NCBI GenBank assembly: GCA_963668015.2 | Contig: CAXXCR010000038.1 | Location: forward strand, 171,774 to 235,773 | DNA length: 64,000 nt | Source of the DNA: Ilyobacter_A sp963668015 | GTDB taxonomy: Bacteria; Fusobacteriota; Fusobacteriia; Fusobacteriales; Fusobacteriaceae | Reading direction: 5' to 3' | Part shown: positions 18,131 through 25,290 of the stretch, one piece after another | How the letters are laid out: each line of letters starts with the position of its first letter | Position numbering within the stretch: position 1 is the stretch's first letter | Notes under the pieces: model-generated | The model's database searches: none | What the model was told of the DNA's origin: nothing | Seen by the model: only the letters and a program-made list of their open reading frames with translations | Position numbers and translations under genes: made by a program

Positions 18131-19130
18131 TTCGCAGAAGTCAATACTTAAATAAAAAAATATTCCTAATCTGATACTTTAGCTTTTTTTATTAGTTGTT
18201 TTCTTATTTTATTTATCAATAATAAGAAGAATAAGTTTAAATTGAGAGTGTTTATCTAAAAAATAAATTTTAAAAATTCAAATTACCGTTTCCTTCTGTT
18301 TGATAATTCAGCGATAATTCTTTATCTTTTAGAGCCTTTTTATTGTAAATTCTGCCGTTGGCTTGCTCGGTAAGTGATATTATTTTTTCTTTATCAATAT
18401 TTACAAAAATTTCTACCAATTCAGCATCTAATTGAGTTCCGGAAACCTCTTTTACTATTTCAATAGCCTCTTCGTATGATTTTCTCTTTCTGTATGCCCT
18501 ATCACAAGTTATTGCAGAAAAAGTATCTGCGACAGCTATCAGCTGAGATTCAAATGGGATCTCATCCCCCTTTAACCCTTTATAGCCTCTGCCGTCTATT
18601 CTTTCATGGTGGTAGTATATCCAATCAGAAATATTTTGAAATTTTTTTACTGATCTCATTATATTTCTTCCAAGATTAACATGCTCTTTAATTAAATCTA
18701 TCTCTTTTTTTGTTAATTTATTTTTATTGTTTAAAATTTCCAATGGTATTATTATTTTACCTATGTCATGTAAAAGTGCCGCGGTTTTTAATGAAGGAAG
18801 ATCTATCTTTTTCTTTTTGTCAGCAGGTAATTCCGAATAAAGGATCTCTACCAAGTTTGATACGTGCTCAGAATGGCCTCTTGTGTATTTATCCCTAAAC
18901 TCAACTATATTGATGAGCATTGAAACTGTTTCAAGATTCAGCTGAGTGAATGCTATAAATACTTTTTCAAATAAAAAGATAACCAGGCTCATAAAAATAG
19001 CGGTACTGAAAAAAACAAATGAAAGCATCTGGAAACATTTATTATGTCCTTCTGCAAGCATATTGTATAGTATGAATAGAACAAGAAAAAAACTAGAACA
19101 AAATGATAATGTCATGATATGATTAATTAA

Positions 19131-20028
19131 CCTAAGTTGCTACTTTAGTAATAACATGATAAAATTTTTCTTAAAATACAACTTCAGGAGCGCATAAAAT
19201 GAAAAATACAATAAATGAAATACTAGAATTTGTCCATTCAATCCTTGAGCTTATTGAACACAAAGAAAGTTCACAAACTAAAATGAAAGATGCTGAAGTC
19301 ATTACAGCAGCTATAATTGCCGGAATATATTTCAATGGTAATTTTCAAAAGACTTTGACATTTTTTGAAGATTATCCGCATTTTGAATATGTTCTTTCTA
19401 AAAGTAGATTTTCTAGAAGACTATCAAAATTAGGGTCTACTTTAAGTAAAATAATGGATATTATTATGGAATACAACAAGAATAGGTCTAAAAACAAAGA
19501 ATTTATGATAGATTCTTTTCCTGTTGCTGTATGTGATAATTTTAGAATTCCAAGATGCAAAATCTATTTAGACCACGATTTATATAGAGGATACGTTTCT
19601 AGTAAAAGAAAATTTTTTTCGGAACAAGGCTCCATCTAATGACCAATGAAAAAGGTTTACCTGTTGAATACAAAATATTACCAGGTTCTATTGCTGATAT
19701 TACAGCTTTCAGAGAGTTCAATTTTGATTTACCAAAAGACTCAGTTATTTATGCAGACAAAGCTTATAATGACTATGGGCTTGAGGACGTATTAAGTGAT
19801 GTGAATATCCATCTTTCGCCTATGAGACGTAAAAATTCAAAACGTTCCAAAACTCAAAGTCAAGTATTCATAGACCATCTCAAAAGAAAGCTAATAGAAA
19901 CTGTTGGAAGTTCAATTAATAGATTAATGCCTAAATCAATTCACAGCGTAACTTCTAGATGTTTTGAGTTGAAAATTCTAATATTTTTAATGGGTTATAC
20001 ATTCTTAAATCTTAAGTAGCAACTTGGG
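19131..20028 (+). mobile_element. IS982-type insertion sequence
   Basis: The element is 898 bases long. The left end is CCTAAGTTGCTACTTTAG and the right end, read inward, is CCCAAGTTGCTACTTAAG. It is flanked by the direct repeat TTAATTAA at 19123-19130 and 20029-20036, and carries one frameshifted transposase gene. Removing the element plus one repeat restores the HD-GYP reading frame, so the boundaries are secure. The same end sequence recurs at the edges of non-coding repeats in this window. Confidence 0.92.
19199..20019 (+). pseudogene. IS982-family DDE transposase, frameshifted at a T-run
   Basis: The N-terminal frame (146 residues, MKNTINEILEFVHSILEL) contains the first acidic residue in FMIDSFPVAVCDN. 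It stops at 19637. The C-terminal frame carries GLPVEYKILPGSIADITAF, then VIYADKAYND with the second Asp, and the final glutamate region FIDHLKRKLIETVGSSI. Reading one base back at the seven-T run near 19612-19618 joins them as KRKFFFGTRLHLMTNEKG, as expected for the family. It may be a mutation, a sequence error, or slippage at the T-run. Usual length of about 270 residues would result. Confidence 0.88.
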
Positions 20029-20351
20029 TTAATTAATATTATAGAGATAGGTGAAAAGTTCAGATAATTTGAAAATTGTTTGAAACGGCTATTCAACTTC
20101 ATATGTCTAATAAAATTTATGGGAATTAAAATAATGCTCAAAGTAATTAATGTAAAGCTTATGATGTGAGACATGCTGATCACTCCTTGATTATGTCAAA
20201 ATTATTATAAACATAGTCTTAAAATACTGAATATTTTCATTTTTCCTTTCTAAATATTTATTTTTTAAGAAGGAAAACCATTATTTTTTCGTATTAATAA
20301 TATGGTTTAATAGAATTATATTAGTTTTTAAAAAAATTGGAGGAAAGAAGT

Positions 20352-21260
20352 TTGAAAAATCTAAAATCACCTAAATTATTTATCCCTTATTCTCTTCTAA
20401 CAGTAATCACTTTAATATTGATCTACTTTGATGTTTCATTTGAAAGAATAAAAAATCCATCCATACAGGATATTGTTGCCGAAACTTTAATTTGCATTCA
20501 GCCTGCGGTATGGATATATTTTGAAAAAGCAGGATTTAAAAACATTAATCAATACCCGTATTACTTGATGATAAGCGGGATGATAATATTTTATAGTGGA
20601 ACTTTTCAGGACATCATGGATGAAGTATACAAATTAGAGGGCCCCCTGTCAGAACTGGAAAATACCTTAACCCCTATTGGATTATTATTAATTTCAATAG
20701 CAGTAATACTTAGATTTTTGGAAGAAAGAAAAATAAATCTGATTTTAGCTAAAAAATCGAAATCTATATATACAAAAAGCATAAAAGACCCGTTAACTGA
20801 ACTGTACAATAGATATTATTTTGAAGAAAATTTTGAAAAAATTTTAAAAAAAATAACTGATAATGATCTGGAAACCTCAGTGGCATTTATTGATGTTGAT
20901 AATTTTAAATTTATTAATGATACACAGGGACATGTATTCGGGGATGAATTTTTAAGAAATCTGGGTATAGAAATAAATAAAGGTATAAGGAAGAATGATT
21001 ATGCCTTTAGATATGGCGGGGATGAGTTTTTGATAATTTATACCGGTACAAAGCTTGAAACGGCTTTAAAGGTGACCAATAGAATCGAGAAAAATATATC
21101 AATGTTTGCAGAAGAAAAAGGAATAAAATTAAGTTTGAGCATTGGAATTACTAATTATAAAAAATATGAGAGTAGTAATATCTTAATTGGACGGGCTGAT
21201 AAAGCTATGTACCAGTCTAAAATGAATGGAAAAAATCAAATAACAGTAGTTGTCAATTAA
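20352..21260 (+). CDS. Membrane diguanylate cyclase (GGDEF)
   Basis: The protein of 302 residues has about four membrane spans in its first 130 residues (FIPYSLLTVITLILIYF, ETLICIQPAVWIYF, YYLMISGMIIFYSG, IGLLLISIAVILRF), followed by a GGDEF domain. The active site is RYGGDEFLIIY near residue 222 and DPLTELYNRYYF marks the domain start. RKND just before it fits the RxxD inhibitory I-site, so product inhibition is likely. The TTG at 20352 is chosen because GGAGG lies 8 bases upstream. It is divergent from the HD-GYP gene 180 bases away, so synthesis and breakdown of cyclic-di-GMP were probably paired. Confidence 0.9.
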   Translation: MKNLKSPKLFIPYSLLTVITLILIYFDVSFERIKNPSIQDIVAETLICIQPAVWIYFEKAGFKNINQYPYYLMISGMIIFYSGTFQDIMDEVYKLEGPLSELENTLTPIGLLLISIAVILRFLEERKINLILAKKSKSIYTKSIKDPLTELYNRYYFEENFEKILKKITDNDLETSVAFIDVDNFKFINDTQGHVFGDEFLRNLGIEINKGIRKNDYAFRYGGDEFLIIYTGTKLETALKVTNRIEKNISMFAEEKGIKLSLSIGITNYKKYESSNILIGRADKAMYQSKMNGKNQITVVVN

Positions 21261-21264
21261 TAAA

Positions 21265-21296
21265 TAGAACCAGGGAGATTAATCTCCCTGGTTCTA
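21265..21296. terminator. Strong terminator after the GGDEF gene
   Basis: Sixteen bases (TAGAACCAGGGAGATT) are followed at once by their perfect inverted copy, giving a long hairpin that could act on either strand. Confidence 0.8.
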
Positions 21297-21396
21297 TACT
21301 TAAGAATATTTTTCTTGTATCTTTTAAGTGTAATTTCGAGTGTTTAGAGATTGTGTATTGTAATTAATTATGCTCGAAAATTTTTTATAACTGTAT

Positions 21397-21945
21397 TTAA
21401 TATTTTTGAAAGTTATGAGTACAACACTGTATATTATTGCTGATTATGAGTCTTTCAAAAGCATCTTTTATCCCTTTAAAATTTTCTTCCATAAATGCCA
21501 TCTCTTTTTCTTTGCCTGTATAATATATGACGATAAGGTCGGCAAAAGCTTCCTTATGGGTATTTCCGTAAAAACTCCAATGAACGTCTGCGTGTCCGTA
21601 TTTGATTTTAACAGCTCCCCTTGTGACGGCATTTATTAAATCCTGTAGATCAATAGCTTCCTCCTCGTCAAACTCCTATAAAAATTTACTTTTCAAACTC
21701 CAAAAATCAGTATCAATTATTTTATCAATCTCAGCTTTAAACTCCTTTTCAGTTGAATTGTCGATATAGTTGTCGTGGAGAAAATGAGCGTACTCATGCA
21801 TGAATCTATCTACATCACGAAAGTGCTCTTCACTAATACGGATAGCATTATTGGAGTAATCACTGGCATCAGAATGATGAAATACTTTAAGCGATGAACA
21901 GCCATACGAAAATAAGAAAGCAGTAATGATAAAAATTAACTTCAT
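21397..21945 (-). pseudogene. Zincin-like lipoprotein with an in-frame amber codon
   Basis: The ATG at 21945 follows GGGAGGAG and starts a lipoprotein signal (MKLIFIITAFLFSYGC, lipobox ending in Cys16). HEYAH fits the HExxH zinc motif. The frame stops at TAG (21676-21678) after 89 codons. The same frame then continues for 92 codons as coding-like sequence (EFDEEEAIDLQDLINAV, later THKEAFADLIVIYY, which would supply the third, glutamate ligand) to TAA at 21397-21399. The two parts together look like one metalloprotease-like protein of about 182 residues. The point mutation to TAG, rather than a frameshift, is unusual here. Confidence 0.6.
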
Positions 21946-22170
21946 ATCTACTCCTCCCAATATATTACGTAACAACGATAGAAGAAATTCTGATTAGGTA
22001 TATATATGGCTTTACATATTAAAATAAAATTTTCCTGTTATTTTGAAACTAATTTATTAAAAACATTAATTTTTTTAAAATTACTAATTTTTTACGTAAG
22101 CTACATCACAGTTAAACACAGATAAAATAAAATGTTTTAAAGATAAGAAATAAATGGAGGTTTAAAAAAT

Positions 22171-22470
22171 ATGAATGCATGGGCAATTTTAGATGAAGTG
22201 TCTGATATAAAAAAATTTATCGAGAAGAATGGGTATGACATATCTGAGGTGTATTCTAATGATATTCTTGTAGAAGATGATGTATATGAAAAACTAGCAA
22301 ATGAATTAGAAGTTGGGGAGCTGGAATTGAGGCTTTTAGGAATAAAACTATCATTTAATAATAGGTATAAACTTTACAGGCTGAAACTGAGGAGACAGCC
22401 TCTTTTGAAAAAACTATTTTCACAATTTACATTTCAAAATATGGAAGGGTCGATTATTTTAACAAATTAA
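22171..22470 (+). CDS. Unknown 99-residue protein
   Basis: The ATG follows TGGAGG at good spacing and a terminator follows the stop, so the gene is convincing. The product (MNAWAILDEVSDIKKFIEK) is acidic in its first half and basic in its second (KLYRLKLRRQPLLKKLF), soluble and without a motif I recognise. It is monocistronic and convergent with the HD hydrolase gene. Confidence 0.65.
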   Translation: MNAWAILDEVSDIKKFIEKNGYDISEVYSNDILVEDDVYEKLANELEVGELELRLLGIKLSFNNRYKLYRLKLRRQPLLKKLFSQFTFQNMEGSIILTN

Positions 22471-22490
22471 ATAATCAACCCTTTTTATTT
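22445..22490. terminator. Bidirectional terminator between convergent genes
   Basis: AAGGGTCGATTATTT and AAATAATCAACCCTT pair over 15 bases with one mismatch and are followed by TTTTATTTT. Confidence 0.8.
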
Positions 22491-23038
22491 TACGATTTTT
22501 TGTTTGTTAGTGAATTAAAAAGAGTAAGAAACTCTGTTTTCACCTCATCCATATTTCTAAACGAAAGATCATATTTTTGTGTTAGAACTAGGTTGTTAGT
22601 TCTAGAAACACCTAGAAGAATTTCCATTTCCTGATTTAGCATTGCATCATCAATTTCTTTCACAGCTATTAATTCTTCAGGTGTCAGATTTGCAAGGTTG
22701 AAGGCTTTATAGATCATATTTTGCAGTTTTTCCTCAATTTTGATATAATCACTCAATAATTTTTTAACTGGCCTAGTAATATCTGAAATATACGCTTCAG
22801 ATGCATCATGGAGTAAACAGGCCAACTGGATTCGATTAGATAGACTTCTATTTTTTGCTTCAAGAGCACAATTTATAGAGTGTTGGGCTACGCTATAAAA
22901 ATGTGAAGTATGTCCATTTCCTCTGCATAGCAGGGAAAGTGCATGGGCGATATCAACTGTGTTTATTTCTTCTATTCTTGGGTCTAAAGGCCAAAACTTA
23001 ACTTTAGAATAAGTATTTATAAAATTTCCTTTTCTCAT
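22490..23038 (-). CDS. HD-domain phosphohydrolase (YfbR-like nucleotidase candidate)
   Basis: The protein of 182 residues is a single HD domain. Metal-binding residues are His in SVAQHSINCA near residue 52, the His-Asp pair in ACLLHDASEAYI near 77-78, and a later Asp in VKEIDDAML. This arrangement resembles 5'-deoxynucleotidases and related HD hydrolases. The ribosome-binding site is AAGAGGTG. The leader carries an adenine-type purine riboswitch with a terminator, so the gene is predicted to be switched on by adenine. A purine nucleotide or nucleoside substrate would fit, but that is inference. Confidence 0.85.
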   Translation of the reverse strand: MRKGNFINTYSKVKFWPLDPRIEEINTVDIAHALSLLCRGNGHTSHFYSVAQHSINCALEAKNRSLSNRIQLACLLHDASEAYISDITRPVKKLLSDYIKIEEKLQNMIYKAFNLANLTPEELIAVKEIDDAMLNQEMEILLGVSRTNNLVLTQKYDLSFRNMDEVKTEFLTLFNSLTNKKS

Positions 23039-23070
23039 TTACTGCACCTCTTTAATTTATCATAAACATT

Positions 23071-23178
23071 AAAAAATTCCTGGCTACAAAAAAATACATA
23101 AAGTGTATTTTTTCGTAATCAGGAATTTTGGGCTCCTGGTAGAAACACCCAAACCATTTCAATGGGTATATACGAAAT
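23071..23178 (-). promoter_or_regulatory. Adenine-type purine riboswitch with terminator platform
   Basis: On the minus strand the aptamer (23177 to 23111) has P1 TTTCGTA/TACGAAA and P2 ACCCA/TGGGT with loop TTGAAATGGTT. J2/3 is TTTCTACC, and P3 is CAGGA/TTCCTG with loop GCCCAAAA. J3/1 reads GATTACG, and the U at the position equivalent to 74 is the mark of adenine rather than guanine specificity. Downstream, TGTATTTTTTTGTAGCCAGG can pair with the P3-P1 3' strands to make a terminator ending in a T-run. Ligand binding should therefore prevent termination and turn the HD hydrolase gene on, as for pbuE. Confidence 0.88.
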
Positions 23179-23199
23179 AATAAAAACTCAATTTATTAT

Positions 23200-23228
23200 A
23201 TTATAGGGTTGTAGAACATAATTGTCAA
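23200..23228 (-). promoter_or_regulatory. Consensus sigma-70 promoter of the riboswitch transcript
   Basis: On the minus strand TTGACA (23228-23223) and TATAAT (23205-23200) are both perfect and are separated by 17 bases, placing the transcription start about 15 bases before the aptamer. Confidence 0.9.
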
Positions 23229-23251
23229 ATCAGAAATTTTCTCTAAAATAA

Positions 23252-23587
23252 CCTAGATTACCACTTGTGTTTAAGTGAAATCTTGCAAGTACATGAAAAC
23301 CTTTTGGGTCACGAATCGCACCAATGGGCACAAATTCAAATAAAAACCTTGGCCACAGAGTGGCACAGAGGAAAAGAGTGAGTTTCACAGAGTAAATAAA
23401 TCAGTTATTAGCTAATAATAAATAGAGAATAGTTAAAATATCTATTCACTGTTCTCTATAATCTATAAACTGAGCTGAGATTTTCTCTATGTAGCTCGTG
23501 TTTTAAAGCTCTGTGAAACTCTGTGTCCAAAAAGTTTTTTAGATAAATTCAGTAATTTATCGCAATAATTTTAAGTAGTAGTTTGAG
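23252..23587. repeat. Dispersed repeat family A, copy with IS982-like ends
   Basis: The left end CCTAGATTACCACTT differs from the IS end CCTAAGTTGCTACTT only by transitions. The right end, read inward, is CTCAAACTACTACTT. Inside are CACGAATCGCACC, CCTTGGCCACAGAG, TTTCACAGAG and GAAACTCTGTGTCC, shared with the copies at 31.2, 50.9, 55.1 and 61.2 kb. There is no credible reading frame. It fills the gap between the riboswitch promoter and rarD. Confidence 0.78.
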
Positions 23588-23731
23588 CTAAAATAATATA
23601 ATTTAGAAAGTAATCAAAAAAAATTTTATTTGAAAATATGGCATTGACTTTTAGATAAAGCTAAGGATATAATTGGCCTGATTTTATAATTAGTTTGAAG
23701 TTATATTTTAAAAGTTATGCTGGGAGGATAT

Positions 23732-24487
23732 ATGGAGAAGGTAAGGGAAACTCAAAGTGGATTTCTGTATACATTTGTTGCTTTTTTTTGGTGGGGACTT
23801 TTTCCTCTTTACTGGAAATTACTTGTGGGAGTTTCTTCAACAGAGATATTGGCAAGCAGAATAATATGGTCTTTTGTTTTAACTTTTGCAATAGTGCTCT
23901 TAAAAGGAGAATTCCACAAATTCAAGTCGATGCTAAAGGAAAAAGAAACGGTATTCAGTCTTTTTATGGCATCCACGTTTGTGAGTATAAACTGGGGGTC
24001 CTATATATTGGCGGTTAATACAGGTAGGGTTTTAGAAGCTAGCTTGGGTCAGTATTTAGCACCGCTTATTATGGCGTTGTGCGGAGTTGCTGTTTTTAAA
24101 GAAAAATTGCTTAATTCTCAGAAACTAGCCCTGGTATTGGCATCTGTTGGGGTACTTATTATTGCTTTGAGATACGGTAAATTCCCTTGGGTTTCAATTG
24201 TGATAGCTTCCAGTTTTGCATTGTACAGCGTATCTAAAAAGCAGATAAAAGCAGATGCCTTTATGGGGCTTGTTTTGGAAACTGCAATTATATCCCCATT
24301 TGCTTTGATGTACATTACAAGTATTTCAATTCATAAGACGGTGACGTTTGGGACAAGTTTGTCTGTGAGCTTACTTTTAATCGGTGCAGGTGTAGTGACG
24401 ACAGTTCCTTTGGTATTATTTGCCAAAAGCACCCAAAAGCTAGGATTGAGTTCTATAATTAGAACCTACCAATCCCCATTATCTTAA
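23732..24487 (+). CDS. rarD: RarD-like EamA transporter, C-terminally truncated
   Basis: This drug/metabolite-type permease has about eight visible membrane spans (FVAFFWWGLFPLYWKLL, IIWSFVLTFAIVLL, LALVLASVGVLIIALRY and others). FFWWGLFPLYWK is typical of RarD. The ATG at 23732 follows GGGAGG. The protein ends after 251 residues at GLSSIIRTYQSPLS, where family members of about 300 residues continue with a last span beginning near GFIQYISPT. The last residues resemble a decayed form of this, so the final 45 residues are missing and activity is doubtful. Substrate unknown. Confidence 0.82.
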   Translation: MEKVRETQSGFLYTFVAFFWWGLFPLYWKLLVGVSSTEILASRIIWSFVLTFAIVLLKGEFHKFKSMLKEKETVFSLFMASTFVSINWGSYILAVNTGRVLEASLGQYLAPLIMALCGVAVFKEKLLNSQKLALVLASVGVLIIALRYGKFPWVSIVIASSFALYSVSKKQIKADAFMGLVLETAIISPFALMYITSISIHKTVTFGTSLSVSLLLIGAGVVTTVPLVLFAKSTQKLGLSSIIRTYQSPLS

Positions 24488-24539
24488 TAAAGCGAGTTAG
24501 AACTCAAACGCTTACTTTTTAAAGTGAAATCAAAAATTA

Positions 24540-24839
24540 TTATATGCATTTTTTCATACAGGATTTACGGATATTATCTGTAATCTCAAAAATATTGTCC
24601 ATAGCTTCGCAAATCTCTTCTTCGGTGAGCTGCTCTAAATTTTCCATGTCCTGGATAAAGTTTTGAAACTCATTGGAAAATTTTTCAGGGATATTTGTAA
24701 TATAGCTGAATTCATCAGAGTAAGCTTTCTGAAGCCTTTCTTTCAGCCCTCCATGCGTTTTTAATAAAAGTGATATGCCGGCAATTAATTTTTCTTCGGT
24801 ATTAATATACACTGTATCATCAACCATAGCCCTATTCAT
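24540..24839 (-). CDS. Unknown 99-residue helical protein
   Basis: The ATG at 24839 lies 6 bases after GGGAGGTG. The product (MNRAMVDDTVYINTEEKLIAG) is acidic and mainly helical, ending with SCMKKCI, and has two cysteines near the C-terminus. I do not recognise a family. It stands alone, converging on rarD. Confidence 0.6.
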   Translation of the reverse strand: MNRAMVDDTVYINTEEKLIAGISLLLKTHGGLKERLQKAYSDEFSYITNIPEKFSNEFQNFIQDMENLEQLTEEEICEAMDNIFEITDNIRKSCMKKCI

Positions 24840-25248
24840 TTTGCACCTCCCTATAAAATTATTTCCCTGCACTTAATATAATACGCCTGAAAAGTAAATT
24901 AGCTGAAAAATGCGTGTAAACGAAATGTAAAAAGTGTTTTCTGGAAATATTAACTTGGCAAATATTACAGTTGAGTATGCTATGAAGTAAAAAGGCTCTA
25001 TGCAATTCCTGAGGCATTCGACAAAGAATCCAATGAAATATTTGGGGCGAGATCTTAGGGGATGGAATTTCTAATGTTTATAAACGTTCACATAGTAGGG
25101 CTACAAAGTATAGAAAATTCCCAGAATATAGTCTCGCAAGCTATAGAAGAGTCTGGATTGAAAGAGGTGGAAAGTGGGGTTTATTAAAAATATAAAACTT
25201 TATATAAAAGTAATCAGTGATAAACGGAGTTAAAAAATTTAGAAAACA
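24840..25248. other. Gap with possible gene remnants
   Basis: The stretch includes codon-like pieces without starts or ribosome-binding sites, such as KRLYAIPEAFDKESNEIF around 24990-25050 and, in another arrangement, a 41-codon frame from about 25061. They look like relics, but I cannot name a parent gene. Confidence 0.3.
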
Positions 25249-25280
25249 AAAAAAGCCAGTTTAATTTAACTGGCTTTTTT
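25249..25280. terminator. Terminator of the GGDEF-EAL gene
   Basis: AAAAAAGCCAGTT and AACTGGCTTTTTT form a perfect 13-base stem with T-runs on both strands. Confidence 0.9.
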
Positions 25281-25290
25281 ATATCTACTT

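Larger units (their letters stand above)
18270..20174 (-). pseudogene. HD-GYP cyclic-di-GMP phosphodiesterase, split by an IS element
   Basis: The gene begins at the ATG at 20174 (AAGGAG 8 bases upstream; MSHIISFTLITLSIILIPINF) and runs for about 46 codons to ISIILIN. It is then interrupted by a 898-base IS and resumes in the same frame with LINHIMTLSFCSSFFLVL. The 8-base duplication TTAATTAA at both junctions restores IILINHIM exactly when the element is removed. The product would be a membrane protein with several N-terminal spans and a C-terminal HD-GYP domain (LLHDIGK, YYHHERIDGRGY, AVADTFSAITCDR), which hydrolyses cyclic-di-GMP. The 281-residue remainder could still be translated from an internal start. 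Confidence 0.9.

Noticed and set aside
21406..21639. 77-residue forward frame
   Set aside because: It is antisense to the coding-like extension of the zincin lipoprotein gene and has no ribosome-binding site.
23695..24018. 107-residue forward frame overlapping rarD
   Set aside because: It is an out-of-frame shadow of rarD, which has the ribosome-binding site and membrane spans.
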